Positions 24,131-36,500 of a DNA stretch of 64,000 nt are shown here, piece by piece. Where the stretch lies: NCBI GenBank assembly GCA_949357655.1, contig CASHTG010000010.1, positions 744,001 through 808,000 of the forward strand, given 5' to 3'. The notes below the pieces were generated by a model that saw only the letters and a program-made list of their open reading frames with translations, was not told the origin of the DNA and ran no database searches. Position 1 is the stretch's first letter. Each line of letters begins with the position of its first letter. The position numbers were made by a program, and so were the translations under genes. This DNA comes from Parascedosporium putredinis. Taxonomy: Eukaryota; Ascomycota; Sordariomycetes; Microascales; Microascaceae.

Positions 24131-25126
24131 TTAATGAACCAACGTCGCGCTATCAATCGCCCTCCGGATCGCCTTGACCGACCCAATGATGGCGTCCTTG
24201 GCCCTGGCACCGGGGATATCGTGACCCTCTTCGTGGATAAAGGAGCTGCGGCCCGCGGGATCGCAGAGCGCGTACAGGACCTCGCTGGTACCGGGCCACA
24301 GCGTGTCGTTGCGACCCCAGATATTGGCGGCGGGCAGGGCGACAACAGAATCGGCGGCTGCCTGCGCTGGGTCGAGGAACAGGAGGCGTCCCTCGGCGAG
24401 GGACCGGGGATCTAGGGGCCGGCCGCCGGAGAAGAAGATGGCGAGACGGAAGGGCAGCGCGGAGGCGGGATGGCGCTGGGCGGTGCGGATCAGGTAGGTG
24501 GCCGCGAGGGCGGCGCCCTGCGAGAAGCCGATGACGCCGTCGAACGGGCCCTCGGAGCGGATGTACGCCTCGAGCTGGTCCAGCGCCGCGCTGAGGCTGT
24601 CTGCGGATGAGGGGTCGAAGTAGTTGAAGTACTCGTCCGTGGCGGGAAGAAGCCCTGGATCTCGGTGGCCATGGGCGCGGGCAGCGTGCCCTCTACGAAT
24701 TCGTACTCGTGGTTTCCCTCGAGCTCATAAATGATGTTGGCTGTTGTTTTTTCGGTCTTCCGGTTAGCGAAGGTTTGACCATTTGGAACCCTGGAAACAA
24801 GGGTAAAAAAACGAATTGAGACGGATTACGGAGTTGACAATAAGAGAAAAAAGACAGCTCACCTATTTGTGTTTCAAAGACCTGCAGGGAGAGGGAAAAA
24901 CAGGAAAATATGTCACACCCAAAAGTTAGTCTGCGTAGCCCTTGATGTTTTTGTGTCTTCAAATGATAATTTTTTTTGAACGCTGCGTTGACACTGAATT
25001 TTTCTTCCCCTTGTCGTCCGCTTTTGCATGTTTCATTCATGTCTCTCGATGATGGGGAATATCGGCTCCTCGGTCAGTACCCACCTGGCTGTTGGTGCCG
25101 ATCCCGTGTAAGCAGAGAAACCTCAT
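24131..25126 (-). CDS. FSH1-family serine hydrolase (candidate PKS-release esterase)
   Basis: Serine hydrolase of the FSH1 family (PF03959), about 223 aa. Exons are 25085-25126, a 19-nt micro-exon at 24863-24881, and 24131-24740. The first exon encodes MRFLCLHGIGTNSQ (the LHG oxyanion strand), the micro-exon VFETQI, and exon 3 continues with a Tyr-Glu-Leu stretch and EYEFVEGTLPAPMA. The nucleophile elbow is GVIGFSQGAAL near 24518-24531. The Asp is in IWGRNDTLWP and the His in HEEGHDIPG, so the triad is complete. One base is missing in the G3 run at 24644-24646 (plus strand), between EIQGFFP and TDEYFNYFD. Hydrolases of this family (LovG and the esterases of citrinin-type clusters) release chains from fungal PKSs lacking a thioesterase. 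The PKS at 33.5 kb ends in an ACP, so this enzyme is a natural partner, but housekeeping FSH1 paralogues also exist. Confidence 0.85.
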
Positions 25127-28100
25127 TGCGGCTTGGTGCTGCCGGGCGCAAGTCTAGAAGGAAACCAAGAACAGGGGCTACGGGCGGAACCGTCAATGTC
25201 GATCTCGAGGAGAGGCTCCCGGCGTGTCTTGGATTTGTGGTTTTCGAGGGGGTTCAATGTTGTCACAGGTGGTCGTGCTGTTTGCGTGTCGGTGAAGACG
25301 GGAAGGTGGAGAAGGGGGTGATGGAAGAAAAAGAAGTTGGCTAGAAGGTCTGGTTTCTGTTGGAGAAGAAGAAGAAGCGTTGGAGGGGAAGAGGGGAAAA
25401 TCCGATGGAAGCGAAAGAAGCAACAATCCGTCGCCTTTTCTGTTGTTTGGTTATCTAGAGATGCCTCTTTGATACTTTTTCTTTTCCTCGTTAGATTGCT
25501 CTCGAACCCCTATGACCTAGCTCTCTGTCTCTCTCTCACTCTTGTTTTCCCTCTCGCCTTTCCCGTGCTCCTCGGTCCCCGGCCTCGTCCTGCTCGTGAA
25601 CCTATACAAGCAGCACGAATTTGTCCCTGGCGCTTACTCCCGATTTGCCCCCTTGCCCTGTTTGGAAACCGCCCCCGCCCTATCTCTCAGTCTCTGTCTC
25701 TCAGTCTTGTCTCTTGTCTCTCTCTGTCCCTCCTGACCCCTTCGAGGTCGCCGATAACGAGGCCCAAACTAGATCGTCTTTCAATAATACTCAGCCCATC
25801 GAATCACTCGCCGTGGCGTCACAAATCAAAGTGCCCACTTCATCACTCCAAAAGTCAAACTCCGTCCGGGTTAACCCCCTTCGACCTCGCGACCCTTGTT
25901 ACGCTTCCCATTCCACCCCCACCCCCTCTTCCCCTACCCGGCTTTGGCACTTTAGTTTACTTTTTTATTTCCTTTTCATCCTTCCTTTTCCCTTGCCCCC
26001 TCCGAGCCAAGAGCCAGGCCAGAGCTGGACGCCGCCTCGTGCCTCCCTGTCCACCGTCCCCCTCTCCGCTCCGCTATCTCTCTCTCTTTCTCTCCCTTTT
26101 TCCGTCGTCTCGATGACAGCCAGCTCCACTGGCATGATACCGAGGGCCACTTGCCCCCGACCTTGGACCTTGGCCCTTCTTGGCACAGAAACACAAGCGA
26201 GCAGCGGACTCGAAACCCAGAGGCCGCATGCCGTTTGTCCGTGCGGGCAAATGACGATGAAGGGCGTGGGGACTAGCAAGTGAACCAAAAAGAGGGGGTG
26301 GCATGGTAACTAAGAGAGGGGGGTGTGGAGGTATGCAGTAGGTGGTCTCTCACGCGCGCGGGCTCGAGAGGCTTAGGTAGTTGAAACCAGGGCCCAATGG
26401 GTCCAACCACTTCAATTGCTCCAGTGTCCCAATGCTCCAGAGCCAGCCCACTGGTTGGGCTCGCTTCCCACGCTATTTTCAGGCTTGGGAATATCAACTT
26501 GGGAATCGCGGGCGGTCTCGAAGCCCTGGAGCTGGTGCAGTTCTGGCTGGCCAGGCTAGGCCCCTCCTCTCTTCCCCTTCTCCTCCCATTTCCCACCGCC
26601 CCCACCGCCAACCTCCGGGCGGAGAAAGAGTACATCAATTGATACCGTCGCTGGGGGAAAGAGTAACAAATTGGGAGCCGCGAACGACGGGTCGAGGCCT
26701 GGCAATCAATTGATCTTTTGCTTTTTCCTTCTTTCCCGCCTTCCCGTCCTCGACGTTCCCCTTCCTGTTGTCCCCGTCCCTCCTTTTCTTTGCTTTTTCT
26801 TTTCTCTATCATTTGCCGAGGCAAGGCAATCAACTTTTGTTTCCTTTTCTTTTTTTCTTTTTCTTTTCTTTCATTTACCGATTCTACTATTGGCAAATCA
26901 TGGCAAAAAGAAAGAGCCGAAGGAACACTCCCGAATCCACGAAGAAACAAGACCTGGTTCTCTCCGCGCGGAATGGGCCGCGACCCAGATGGCACCCCAT
27001 GATTGGGTCCGGGGATGGCTTGGCTTACGACTACTCCTCTCTCCCTCTCTCTTTCTCTCGGCTGATGGGAGGGCAGGCTCCCTGTCGGTCTATGTCTTGT
27101 CATCGCCGGCCCTTCCGTCGACCGAGGATCGGAAGAGAGAGACTTCGTAGTGTAGTCCTGTTCGTTTCCCTTTTCGCTCCTCTCGTGTCTGCCTTGTCCC
27201 TTGCCCATGGTTTTTCCCTGCCCTGTTTCGGCGTCTTCTCCCACGCTGGACAGGGCCAATCCGTCCTCGAAAAGGTCAGTAGACCGGTCGCCCCCTCCGT
27301 GCATTGACGGATCTTTGGGGCAATGTGGTCAGCACCCCCTTTCCCTCGCCAGGCCACGGCGAAAGGGCCGTTGAGCAGCGAGTAATAACCCCATCCTCCA
27401 AGGCTCCATGTTGCATCCCAACCCGTACCGCAACAGGGATCGCCACCCTCGGGACGTCCCTCTTCTCGCTCACCTCGCCCGCCTGCAAGCCCCCATTTTC
27501 TCCCTTCCCCCATGGCGCCCTTCTCACATGTCCCCGATTTCTGTTACATTCCCGGCCGTACTTCGCTGACGCGATAGTCCCGTCGTCCCCCTTGCCCCCC
27601 TCGATGACCAATTCATCACCGGTGTCGACTGTCCACGCCCCCTCACCCCATATCTCCGAATCATGAGGGCGGACGGGGAGGGAGGGGCATTCAACGGTTC
27701 AGTGGCTTGGACGGGGGACGGGGATCAAAGATCCGGGGCAGCGGGAGGGGCGGGAAGAAATGGGGGCCACGGAGCAAAAGATTCGCTCAACTTGGCCTGT
27801 GGTCCGTTCCCCCTTTTCTTTCTACCACTCTTTGGATCTTTGTTACACGAGGTAGGTGGAGATACAAGGGGAGAGCCACTCAGCCTGATTGCGATTTTTT
27901 GTAATACTTCAATGTTGTACATGTATAGTAAAGAAGAAGAAAAACCCCGTCCAAGCTGAGACGGCGTTGGCGAACCAGGGTTCTTCTGTTTCCTGTCACG
28001 TCACCCTGTCTGTCCCCGTCCGTCTTGGTCGAGCAGCGCAACAGGATTATCCTTGATTACCCCCGGCGAAGCTCAGTCTTCAGGGCGTTGGTCTTTGCTC

Positions 28101-29213
28101 GACCCAGAGCGTCGGGTCCGAACCAGACCGCAAGAGGTGTGAACTTGCGACCTGTCAGACGCTCTGCGTAACCATCGTACCATGCGCTGCTACCCACCCA
28201 CCAGTTGCCAGCTTGTTTTTCTCTAGTCTTTTTGTTGTCTCGCTCAGGTCCCCACGTTCAGTTGGGACCAACATCATCATCCAGCGTGTTTACGACCCTG
28301 CGATACTAGACAACAACCTTGCCTTTTCGTTGGAGGTTTTTTTCTTTTCTTTTCGCTTCTCCACTTTCCCTCGGGTCCTCCCTTGTTTTAGTCCTCTGCT
28401 TGGTACTTCGTACTTGTCATGGACGCGGAAGAACTCTGTCGCCTTTCCGCATCGGCCGGGGCTGCGGGAACGGCGACCAACAGGGGCGCAAAGTAGTGGG
28501 AAGACAAAAAAATAATTCATTAGAAATCCAATGGAAGACAGCAGAGCTAGCCACGTATCCTTCATGCAGTGATTGTGTGGAACAGGACGTGGTACACTAC
28601 CCTCTCGCTATTGCTTGCCCAAGCGGGACAACCATATGCCCGACAGATCGATGTCGCAGGAGATGCAAACAAGGGGGAATCGAGAGAGGGAAGAAAAAGA
28701 AAAGGAAAGAAAAGGAACCCCAAAAAATGACCGAACAGAACGAATGCCATGTGTGTGTTCCGTGTGTCGATGGTGCATGCCATTACCACACACCCATGTG
28801 GCTTGCCTGGGGTTGCTGACAAGATGGTTTGCGTCCAATCCAAGCTGGAATGTGCCATCACTGGAGCAGTCTTGTGCCCACCGTGATTGTCCTGGCCTTC
28901 CCTGCTCTCTCCCTCCCCCACCCAACCACAAGCATAACCCCGGGAGCCCTGACCCTACCCTAACCTGAACCGGTTTCGCTCGCCAGAGACAAAAATTCCT
29001 TATTCCCTCCATCCCTCCTTCTTCAGGCCCAAATGACCCTCCTTGCCTTGAAGATGTTCCAATCTTTGGGAGAGGGAAGCGTAGCGATTGGCCCTGGCCC
29101 TATTCCACAATCCCGGTTTGAGGGAATCCAGCGCGGGGGAAGGAGGCCAATCCCTTTAGTGCATCAAGCTATTATCCATGTGTGTGTGTATATTTAGCTG
29201 AATTATTATCACC

Positions 29214-29237
29214 TCCTCTCTCTCTCTCTCTCTCTCC
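29214..29237 (+). repeat. (CT)n microsatellite
   Basis: About 11 CT units in the gene-poor tract between the FSH hydrolase and the PKS. Confidence 0.85.
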
Positions 29238-32200
29238 CCTCGTGGATGGAGGGCGGAATCCCACATTGGGCATGCCGATCACGGCCTCTGTCCCAGAGGA
29301 CATGGCGTTCTCCGACCGAAAAACGAAGGAAAGGAAAAGCGCCCCCTCCACCATCCCTCCCAAAAAAAAAAAAGAGCAGAGAGGATCCAAGGAGGAATTT
29401 CGCGTCACACATCACACATCGTCACACTTGGGTTCAACTCGCCCAGCACGCCTAGCACGCTCACCTCGCGCAAATCACGTCCACGCTCCACACCGTGATG
29501 TGAACATGTGGGCTGCCAGACGTCGTTCTCGTTGGCTGGTGTAAAAGCCCCATGTTTCCCGAAATGGGGTGCCCTTCCGGGCCATATGTTTCCATTCGGA
29601 CCATTTGCTGTGCGCCTTCCCTCCCCCTCACCTCACCTCTTCAGCTTGGAAAATGGACCTGGCCTGTAATACCGCAGTATTGCCCTGCTTTTGGGCGGAG
29701 CGTGATCCTTTTTTTGTTTTTCTCCCTAGACCTTTTTCTATCGTTCTACACTACGTAGTCTCCTTTTCCCTCGTCTTTCGTCCTCGAATCCACCCGCCTC
29801 TGCCCTTTCCGGCCGTGCCTGCTTATCTACCGCAGTGGGTTTTGTCCATGTCGGGCTTTACCGCCTCTTTCCGTGGGGCGCCATGTCCGACTGATTGGGG
29901 CTCGGCGCATCCCTCGCGATCCACTTGGAGCTGGCATGTGAGACGGGGTCTATTCGCGCGCGTGTCCCTCCGGGTTTCCCGCTCATGGTCTTGGATTCTT
30001 TTATTTTATTTTATTTTAATTCTTTTTTCTTGTGAACTTTTTTCTACGGGGAGGGGCCGGCGGGTCTCCCCAATGTGTGTGTGTGGTGTTATTGTTTGAT
30101 TTGGCGCTCTGCTTTGCCTCCCTATCCCACTATATGCAGCTAGTGGATAGGCGTAGGACAAAGAGGTTGGCCGCGTTGAAGTGAGCGACAATCAGAGTCG
30201 TCGCTGTTCAAGGTAGTGGGTTTGGGGGTGGGAAAGGGGAGACAGTAGGGAGGGGTGCGGCGATGATAATACATCCGATATTATGATGGGATGCAGGATC
30301 CCCGCATCGGGTGCGCTCGGTGCTTAAAAGTATGACCTAGTATTATTCGCAGGTTAGCGAGGGACCAACGACCAAAAGAAAAAGAAAAAAAAAGGGAAGC
30401 GGGGGTCTCTCCGTGAGGGTAAGGCGGCGCGAGTCTGGAGAAGATGGTTGATGCGTCGATATGTGCGGCAAGCAAGGAAAGACCAAAAACCAATGTTCGA
30501 TGTGGGACCGTTTATACGATCCCTCCCGATGGGCGACGTCAAACGTCTTTGCAAGCACGCCCCCGGGGCTCCCCACCCCACTACTTGTCCTCTTGGTCCC
30601 CTTCTTTTGTCTTTTGTTTTATTTTATTTTTTTGCGTCTTAATCCTTCTCCCCTTTTTTGGGTGTCTTAGCGGAATGGTCGAGAACGGAAACAACGGCTC
30701 CTGAGGGCGATCAACGAGAAAAGAAGATTAAGTGGCGGTTGAGTTTGAACGCGCACTAGAATAGTCTACCCAAACGCTGTTGTTGTCTGTTTCAAATTAC
30801 CTGCCTGACAGCCTAGGAATTGGGGAGACACCATTTAGGAGTACGAGTAGGAGGGGGGCTGGCCTACTTTCTTTTTCTACTGGAACAGCTTCTGCAAGTC
30901 AAGAAAGGTGGTGGGGGCGTGTGCAAGCCTAGCTAGTCCGCAAATGGACAGCGGTCATTAACCACGCGAACGGTGGTGGGCCCCGAGCGGTTCGGCGGTG
31001 GGCAGCGGCGCTTTTTTTTTTTGGCTTTCCGTTCGTCTCAAAATCGCTCCTCCTTCTCACCGTCCTTGTGTGCTTCCCTAACACAAACATCCCCCGCGTT
31101 CGTCGAAAGAAAAGGCGAAAAAGCCACGATGTGCCACCCTTTACGCAATCAAGGGAAAACACACATGTTCGTCTCCTGGGCACGAGCAAACGCAAAAACT
31201 TGCACATGCTCAAGCTTGCTCTAGCCCTAGGCGGTATCGACGGCCGGCCGCCCGGGCTAGCCATGGTTTGCCGGGCGAGCAAGAGGCATCGAGACTAAAC
31301 CCCCCTCCCTCCTCTCTCCTCTCCCCACCACTCTCCCTCTCTACTCGCGCCCCCTCTCCCTCTCCCCACCCTTTGCTTGTCCTTGCCCTATAGGGGTAGT
31401 CGACGAGTATCAGGTTGCCGATATGCCAAGGCTAAAGGTCAAGGTTTGGTGGCTTGCGCGCGGTTATGGGCGGAGGGCCCCAAGTGAGGCGAGCGAGTAT
31501 CATCACTTCATCACATCACCTGGGCTCGTCACCTTACGCTAGCCCATCTCAGCCAGGAAGAGAAGAAAAGAGTTCCCCCCGCTCCTGCCCCGCCCCTTCT
31601 TCATTCCTCGGAGAGATGAAGATGGGAAAGGAGGGCTGTCCTACCCCACTCCAATTCCGGGTATCTTTCGTGGTCTGATGGCTTCCGAGGGACCGAGCCC
31701 GGGGCATGATTGGCTTTCCTCGCGAGCGAGGCCGTCGAAACCATCGAGATCCTCCAGCCCCTCCCCCTCCCCCCCACTATCAGCTCCGCCACTGGAACGG
31801 CGTGGCCGGCGTGAAGGTTTGCATAGTCTGGCCGAGGACATGAGAGCGGAGGGGAGGGGCGCCGGCCGCGGCGGCGGCGAAGGAGGGATAGGGGGGGGGC
31901 AAGGAAGGGGAAGGCAAAGAAAGATACCCTCTGCCGGTAGTCGAATCCTGGAAGCGTTACTCCGGGGAGGAGGGTACCCATGCGCCTCGGTGAACAAGGT
32001 GCGGGTCACGCTTGACTCGACGGCTATAGACAGGGCTATTTCACGTATCTTACTTTGACCACCCGCGGAGGAATACCCTTTCTGTCGAGGACCACTGCTC
32101 GTTTCAGTCTAGCTCGGCCACACTATGAGGATCGAATACGCCGCCCGCCGGGGTGGGTTGCGGCGTCACAGAGCCCAATTCTTACCTCACAGTCTCGTGT

Positions 32201-33256
32201 GGGACCCCGTTTTTGGTTGAGGCTAATGCATGCTATTATACTCTCCCTCGGGTCCAATGACGTGGCGGCATCGTTTGTCGCTATCGAACGCAGGAAGGGC
32301 TGGGCAAAGGGCAAGTATAGTAGGCGTATCGCGGAGGTAGAGGTATAGTGGGAGGGGGTGTGTGTGTCTTTTTTCTTTTTTTCCTTTTTGTATTCGTTTT
32401 CTTCCTTTTCCAACCCCTCGAGAGGAGCGCGTAGGCGGGAGGCATATGACCCTCTTTTTCCTTGCTCCCCTTTTACTCTTTTCGGCTGGAAGAGTCTGGA
32501 ACGGTGGTGGGGTTACCTGTGCATGTGAAGTTCGGGTAGATTTGTCGTTTATCGTTGGAGGATGGGACGGAATGCGCGCCCTTGCCTTCTCCCTTTTCCC
32601 TCGTGGATGCAGGTGGCTTTCCCGGATCGAACGAGAGAAGAAGCCGTTGTTTGACTATTGGATCACCATCTGTTTTTTTCCTTAGTCCCCTGAAGCTCCA
32701 GTTCTCGGCACCTTTTCCTCTTTTGCGTCTGCTATCTGTCTCCTTTCGTTCTGGTCTGCTCCCCACGCGCCCTTGGCTCGCTGCTTCCCTTTGCCGCCGT
32801 TCCCTTTGAGCTATCCCTATCGTCTTTTTGCCCTCTCGTCACCCCACCTCGTCCGGTCCCTGCGCTGCTCCAGTACCTCCTGCTCCAGTATCCTCCTGCT
32901 CCTCCCTCCCTCCCCACTCGCCTCACCCCCTCTCCCTCGGATGGGGAGTGAGACTTTGCACTGCGGCCCGTATCGCGGCCTAGGCTCGAGGCGAGTGATG
33001 GCGAGCAAGGGTTCGCTTTCTCGTGAGCGTCTGTCGAATGTCATGTTGCGTGATCCTACCCGTTCTGCTGGGTCGGGGCAAATACCTTGACCTCTCATGT
33101 CTTTATACCTCCAGAGGGGCCCTCTCTTCTGCATGACCTCGACGTGCATTGGAAGAGTCCTTTCACACACATCTGTCCGCCTTTTCATTTGACAAACATT
33201 CCTCCTTCCCTCCCTCTCTCCTTCCCCAACCCATCTATTTTTTCCCCACCGACCCT

Positions 33257-33332
33257 CACATACACATACACAGACGCATACACACACATACACACACATA
33301 CACACACACATACACATACACACATACATACA
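33257..33332 (+). repeat. (CA)n/(CATA)n repeat in the PKS leader
   Basis: CA-rich compound microsatellite with interspersed ATAC units, about 220-300 bp upstream of the PKS ATG. It probably lies in the promoter or 5' UTR. CA repeats continue in degenerate form to about 33400. Confidence 0.8.
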
Positions 33333-33551
33333 GAGGGAGCAGCGCACACCCACCAAACACCCAACACATCACGCACACGCACACGCACACGCACCCATCC
33401 ACATACAGAACGCATTATCCTACCCACACCACACACCATTTTCCCATTAAAACCACTCCCATCCGACCCTCTCCGAGTCACTCTCCTCTCCTCCTTCACC
33501 TTTCTCTCACCTTGATTCCTCCCCGCATCGCACACCTCGCAAGTCGACATC

Positions 33552-36500
33552 ATGGACCAGGACAGGCGTGACCCCATCGCCATCGTCGGCGTCTCGTTTG
33601 GCCTCCCGGCGGGGCCACAACGTCGGACACGTTCTGGAAAATGATGATGGAGAAGCGAAACGCTTCTCAAGACTTTCCCGCTAGCCGCCTCAACATTGAC
33701 CAGATCTACCATCCGGATCCTAATAGGAAAGGACAGGTGAGTTTTCTTGTTCTTAGTGTGACGTGTTTGCTTGCGTGGTTGTGTTACAAACCCCCCACCC
33801 TTCTTCTTCTCGACGGACTTTCGCCGGCTGACTTACCGTTACCTTTTTACGCATGGTTCAAGGTGTCTGCGAGGGGCGGTCACTTTTAGATCAGGACATC
33901 TCCAAATTTGATGCTCCGTTCTTCTCTATCACGCCGGATGAGGCGTCGTCTATGGACCCTCAACAACGCGGTCTGCTAGAACATACGTATCTAGCGTTAG
34001 AAAATGGTCAGTCACGCAACGTCATGGTGATGCACTCTCGCCCCTAGGGCCAGGTGTAGCCCGAGAACTGCAAAACGAGAACCTGTAATTTGCTGACGCG
34101 TGAGACTTGGGGGCGTGCAATAGCTGGTCTCCCCATCGAAAGAGTAACGGGGACCAAGACCTCGGTTTACGTTGGTTGCTTCACAAAGGACTGGCAGCAT
34201 ATCCAGCTCAAGGACGCCGAGCAAGCAGGAGCCACCGCTGCCCTGGGTACACAGCCGTGTATCAATGCCAACCGAATAAGTTGGTTTTTCGACTTCAACG
34301 GCAACAGCTGCAATGTGGATACGGCGTGTTCCAGCAGTTTGGTGTGTCTTGACCTTGGATGTGCGGGCCTTATTACCGGTGACGCGAGCATGGTATGTGT
34401 TCACCCTCCCCCCCTTGCGCGCTCCCTGTGACTCTTTCCCCTCATTTTCTTATTTCTTCTTTTTCTTTTCCTGTTGTGGATGCCTGCTGGTTTGCTTGTT
34501 TGCTTTCGAAAATTTGCCCATGCCGTACCTGCAGATACCCCCTCTTCCTTACTTCCTATCCCTTGCAGCGGAGAGTTTTTTCCCCCTCTCCTTCCCCCAG
34601 CAGAACCCTACCCACCATGAACAGAAAAAAATTAACCAATGAACTGGGTTGTTGTAGAGTATTGTGGCGGGTTGCAATCTCGTCTTTTCGCCAGACATGA
34701 TGCACACCCTATGCAGGATGAACATGCTGTCCCCCACCAGCAAGTGCTATAGCTTCGACCACAGGGGCAACGGCTACTCCCGCGGAGAAGGATTCGGCGT
34801 CCTCGTCCTGAAGCGCCTCACCGACGCCCTGCGCGACGGTAACACCATCCAAGGCATCGTCCGCAGCACGGGGTGCAATCAAGACGGTAACACCCCGGCA
34901 TCACCATGCCGAGCTCCGTGTCCCAAGAGGCCCTCATCCGGGACACGTACGAAAAGGCCGGGCTGAGCATGGAGCCCACTCGTTTCTTCGAGGCCCACGG
35001 TACCGGTACCCAGGCCGGCGACCCCGTCGAGGCTTCGGCGCTCGGTGCCGCGTTTAGGCAGACGCGCACCCCCGAAGACCCCTCATCGTGGGCGCGGTCA
35101 AATCAAATATCGGCCATCTGGAGGGCGCGGCGGGCATCGCGGGCGTCATCAAGACCCTGCTCATCCTGCAAAAGGCCGTGATCCCGCCCAACACCAACTT
35201 TGAAAAGTTGAACCCCAAGATCGACACAGAGTACCTGCGCATCAAGCTGCCGCTGGCGCCATGCCGTGGCCGACCAGGGGCCTGCGTCGCGCGAGCGTCA
35301 ACTCGTTTGGGTTCGGCGGGACAAATGCGCACGTCGTGCTGGATGACGTGTTTCACTTTTTGAAGGAGCACTTCTTGGTGGGAAATCATACGACGGTGGA
35401 AGACCCGCCCGATCTAGATGGCGATGGAAATGTTGTAGAGAGCCTCGTCAATGGCGTGAATGGCGTGAATGGTGTAAATGGTCACTATTCGGCGGCTGAG
35501 AGCAACGGCTATGATTACCGTCGAGCAAACGGAGTCGCTGAAACCAACGGGGTTAACGGGACTAATGGGGTGAACGGCCACCATGGTGTCAATGGGTACC
35601 ACGCCAACGGTGCCAATGGCGTCAATGGCGTCAATGGCGTTAACGGCGACAGCGGCTCCCTCACCAATGGCTCTCGAGTTAACGGCACCATCTCCAATGG
35701 CACCCATGTCAACGGTGTCAATGGTGTCAACGGCGCCAATGGCGTAAATGGTACTAGTGGTACTAACGGAGTCAATGGAACTAATGGCGTCAACGGCCAT
35801 GGTATCAACGGCGTCAATGGCCACGCTAATCCCGGCATCAACGGCACTCACACAAATGGTGCCGCCCTGACTAACGGCCACTCGACCAACGGGCTGGATC
35901 ATGCCAATGGCGTCAACTCCGAACCAGAGCAGCCACCGCAACTAAGCGGAATGAATGGCTTGGTGCTGCCGTCGACCAACGGCCACAAGACCAACGGCCA
36001 CGGCCCCGTCGTCAACGGATTCTCCCGCAGACGGCCCGAGGACCCTCGTCTGATTATGCTTTCCTCTTTTGACGAAAAGGGTACCGCCCGCCAAGCCGCC
36101 AATTACTCTACGTTTTTCGACAAGAAATCGTGGCAAGAGGCCGAGGGCAAGACCTACCTCGAGAATCTGTCTCACACGCTCAACTTCCGTAGGACATCCC
36201 TCCCGTGGAAATCCTTTGCCGTCGTCAAAACGGCGGATAACCTCAAGGATATGAAAACCCTCGTGGGCCCCGCCCAGAGGTCTTTGGCCGACCCTTCCCT
36301 AGCCATGGTTTTCACCGGCCAGGGCGCACAATGGGCCGGCATGGGCCGAGAGCTCATGGCTTACCCTATCTTCGCCAAGCGGCTCTTGGAGGCGGAGGTG
36401 TATCTCAAGACTCTTGGCTCGCCCTGGAACCTCCGCGAGGAGCTCTTCGACGACAGCGCCTCCTCGCTCATCAACCGCCCGGGCCTAAGCCAGCCGCTGT

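Larger units (their letters stand above)
25127..33551. other. 8.4 kb gene-poor tract upstream of the PKS
   Basis: Between the divergently oriented FSH hydrolase and PKS genes. Every frame is built from polypyrimidine or polypurine runs (Ser/Pro/Leu/Phe-rich on one strand, Arg/Glu/Gly-rich on the other). None carries a Zn2Cys6 motif, P450 heme loop, oxidoreductase fold or other domain I can name. A (CT)n block near 29214 and an (ACAC/ATAC)n block near 33257 are listed separately. It presumably holds both promoters and perhaps non-coding transcripts. A badly broken or very divergent gene cannot be excluded. Confidence 0.4.

Noticed and set aside
26273..27304. 343-codon minus-strand frame
   Set aside because: Built from polypurine runs (Arg/Glu/Lys/Gly), no domain, and overlapped by equally long frames on the plus strand.
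28065..28150. tRNA-like words (AGCTCAGT followed by GGGTCCGAACC)
   Set aside because: The A- and B-box-like words are present, but no 7-bp acceptor stem or consistent anticodon arm can be drawn.
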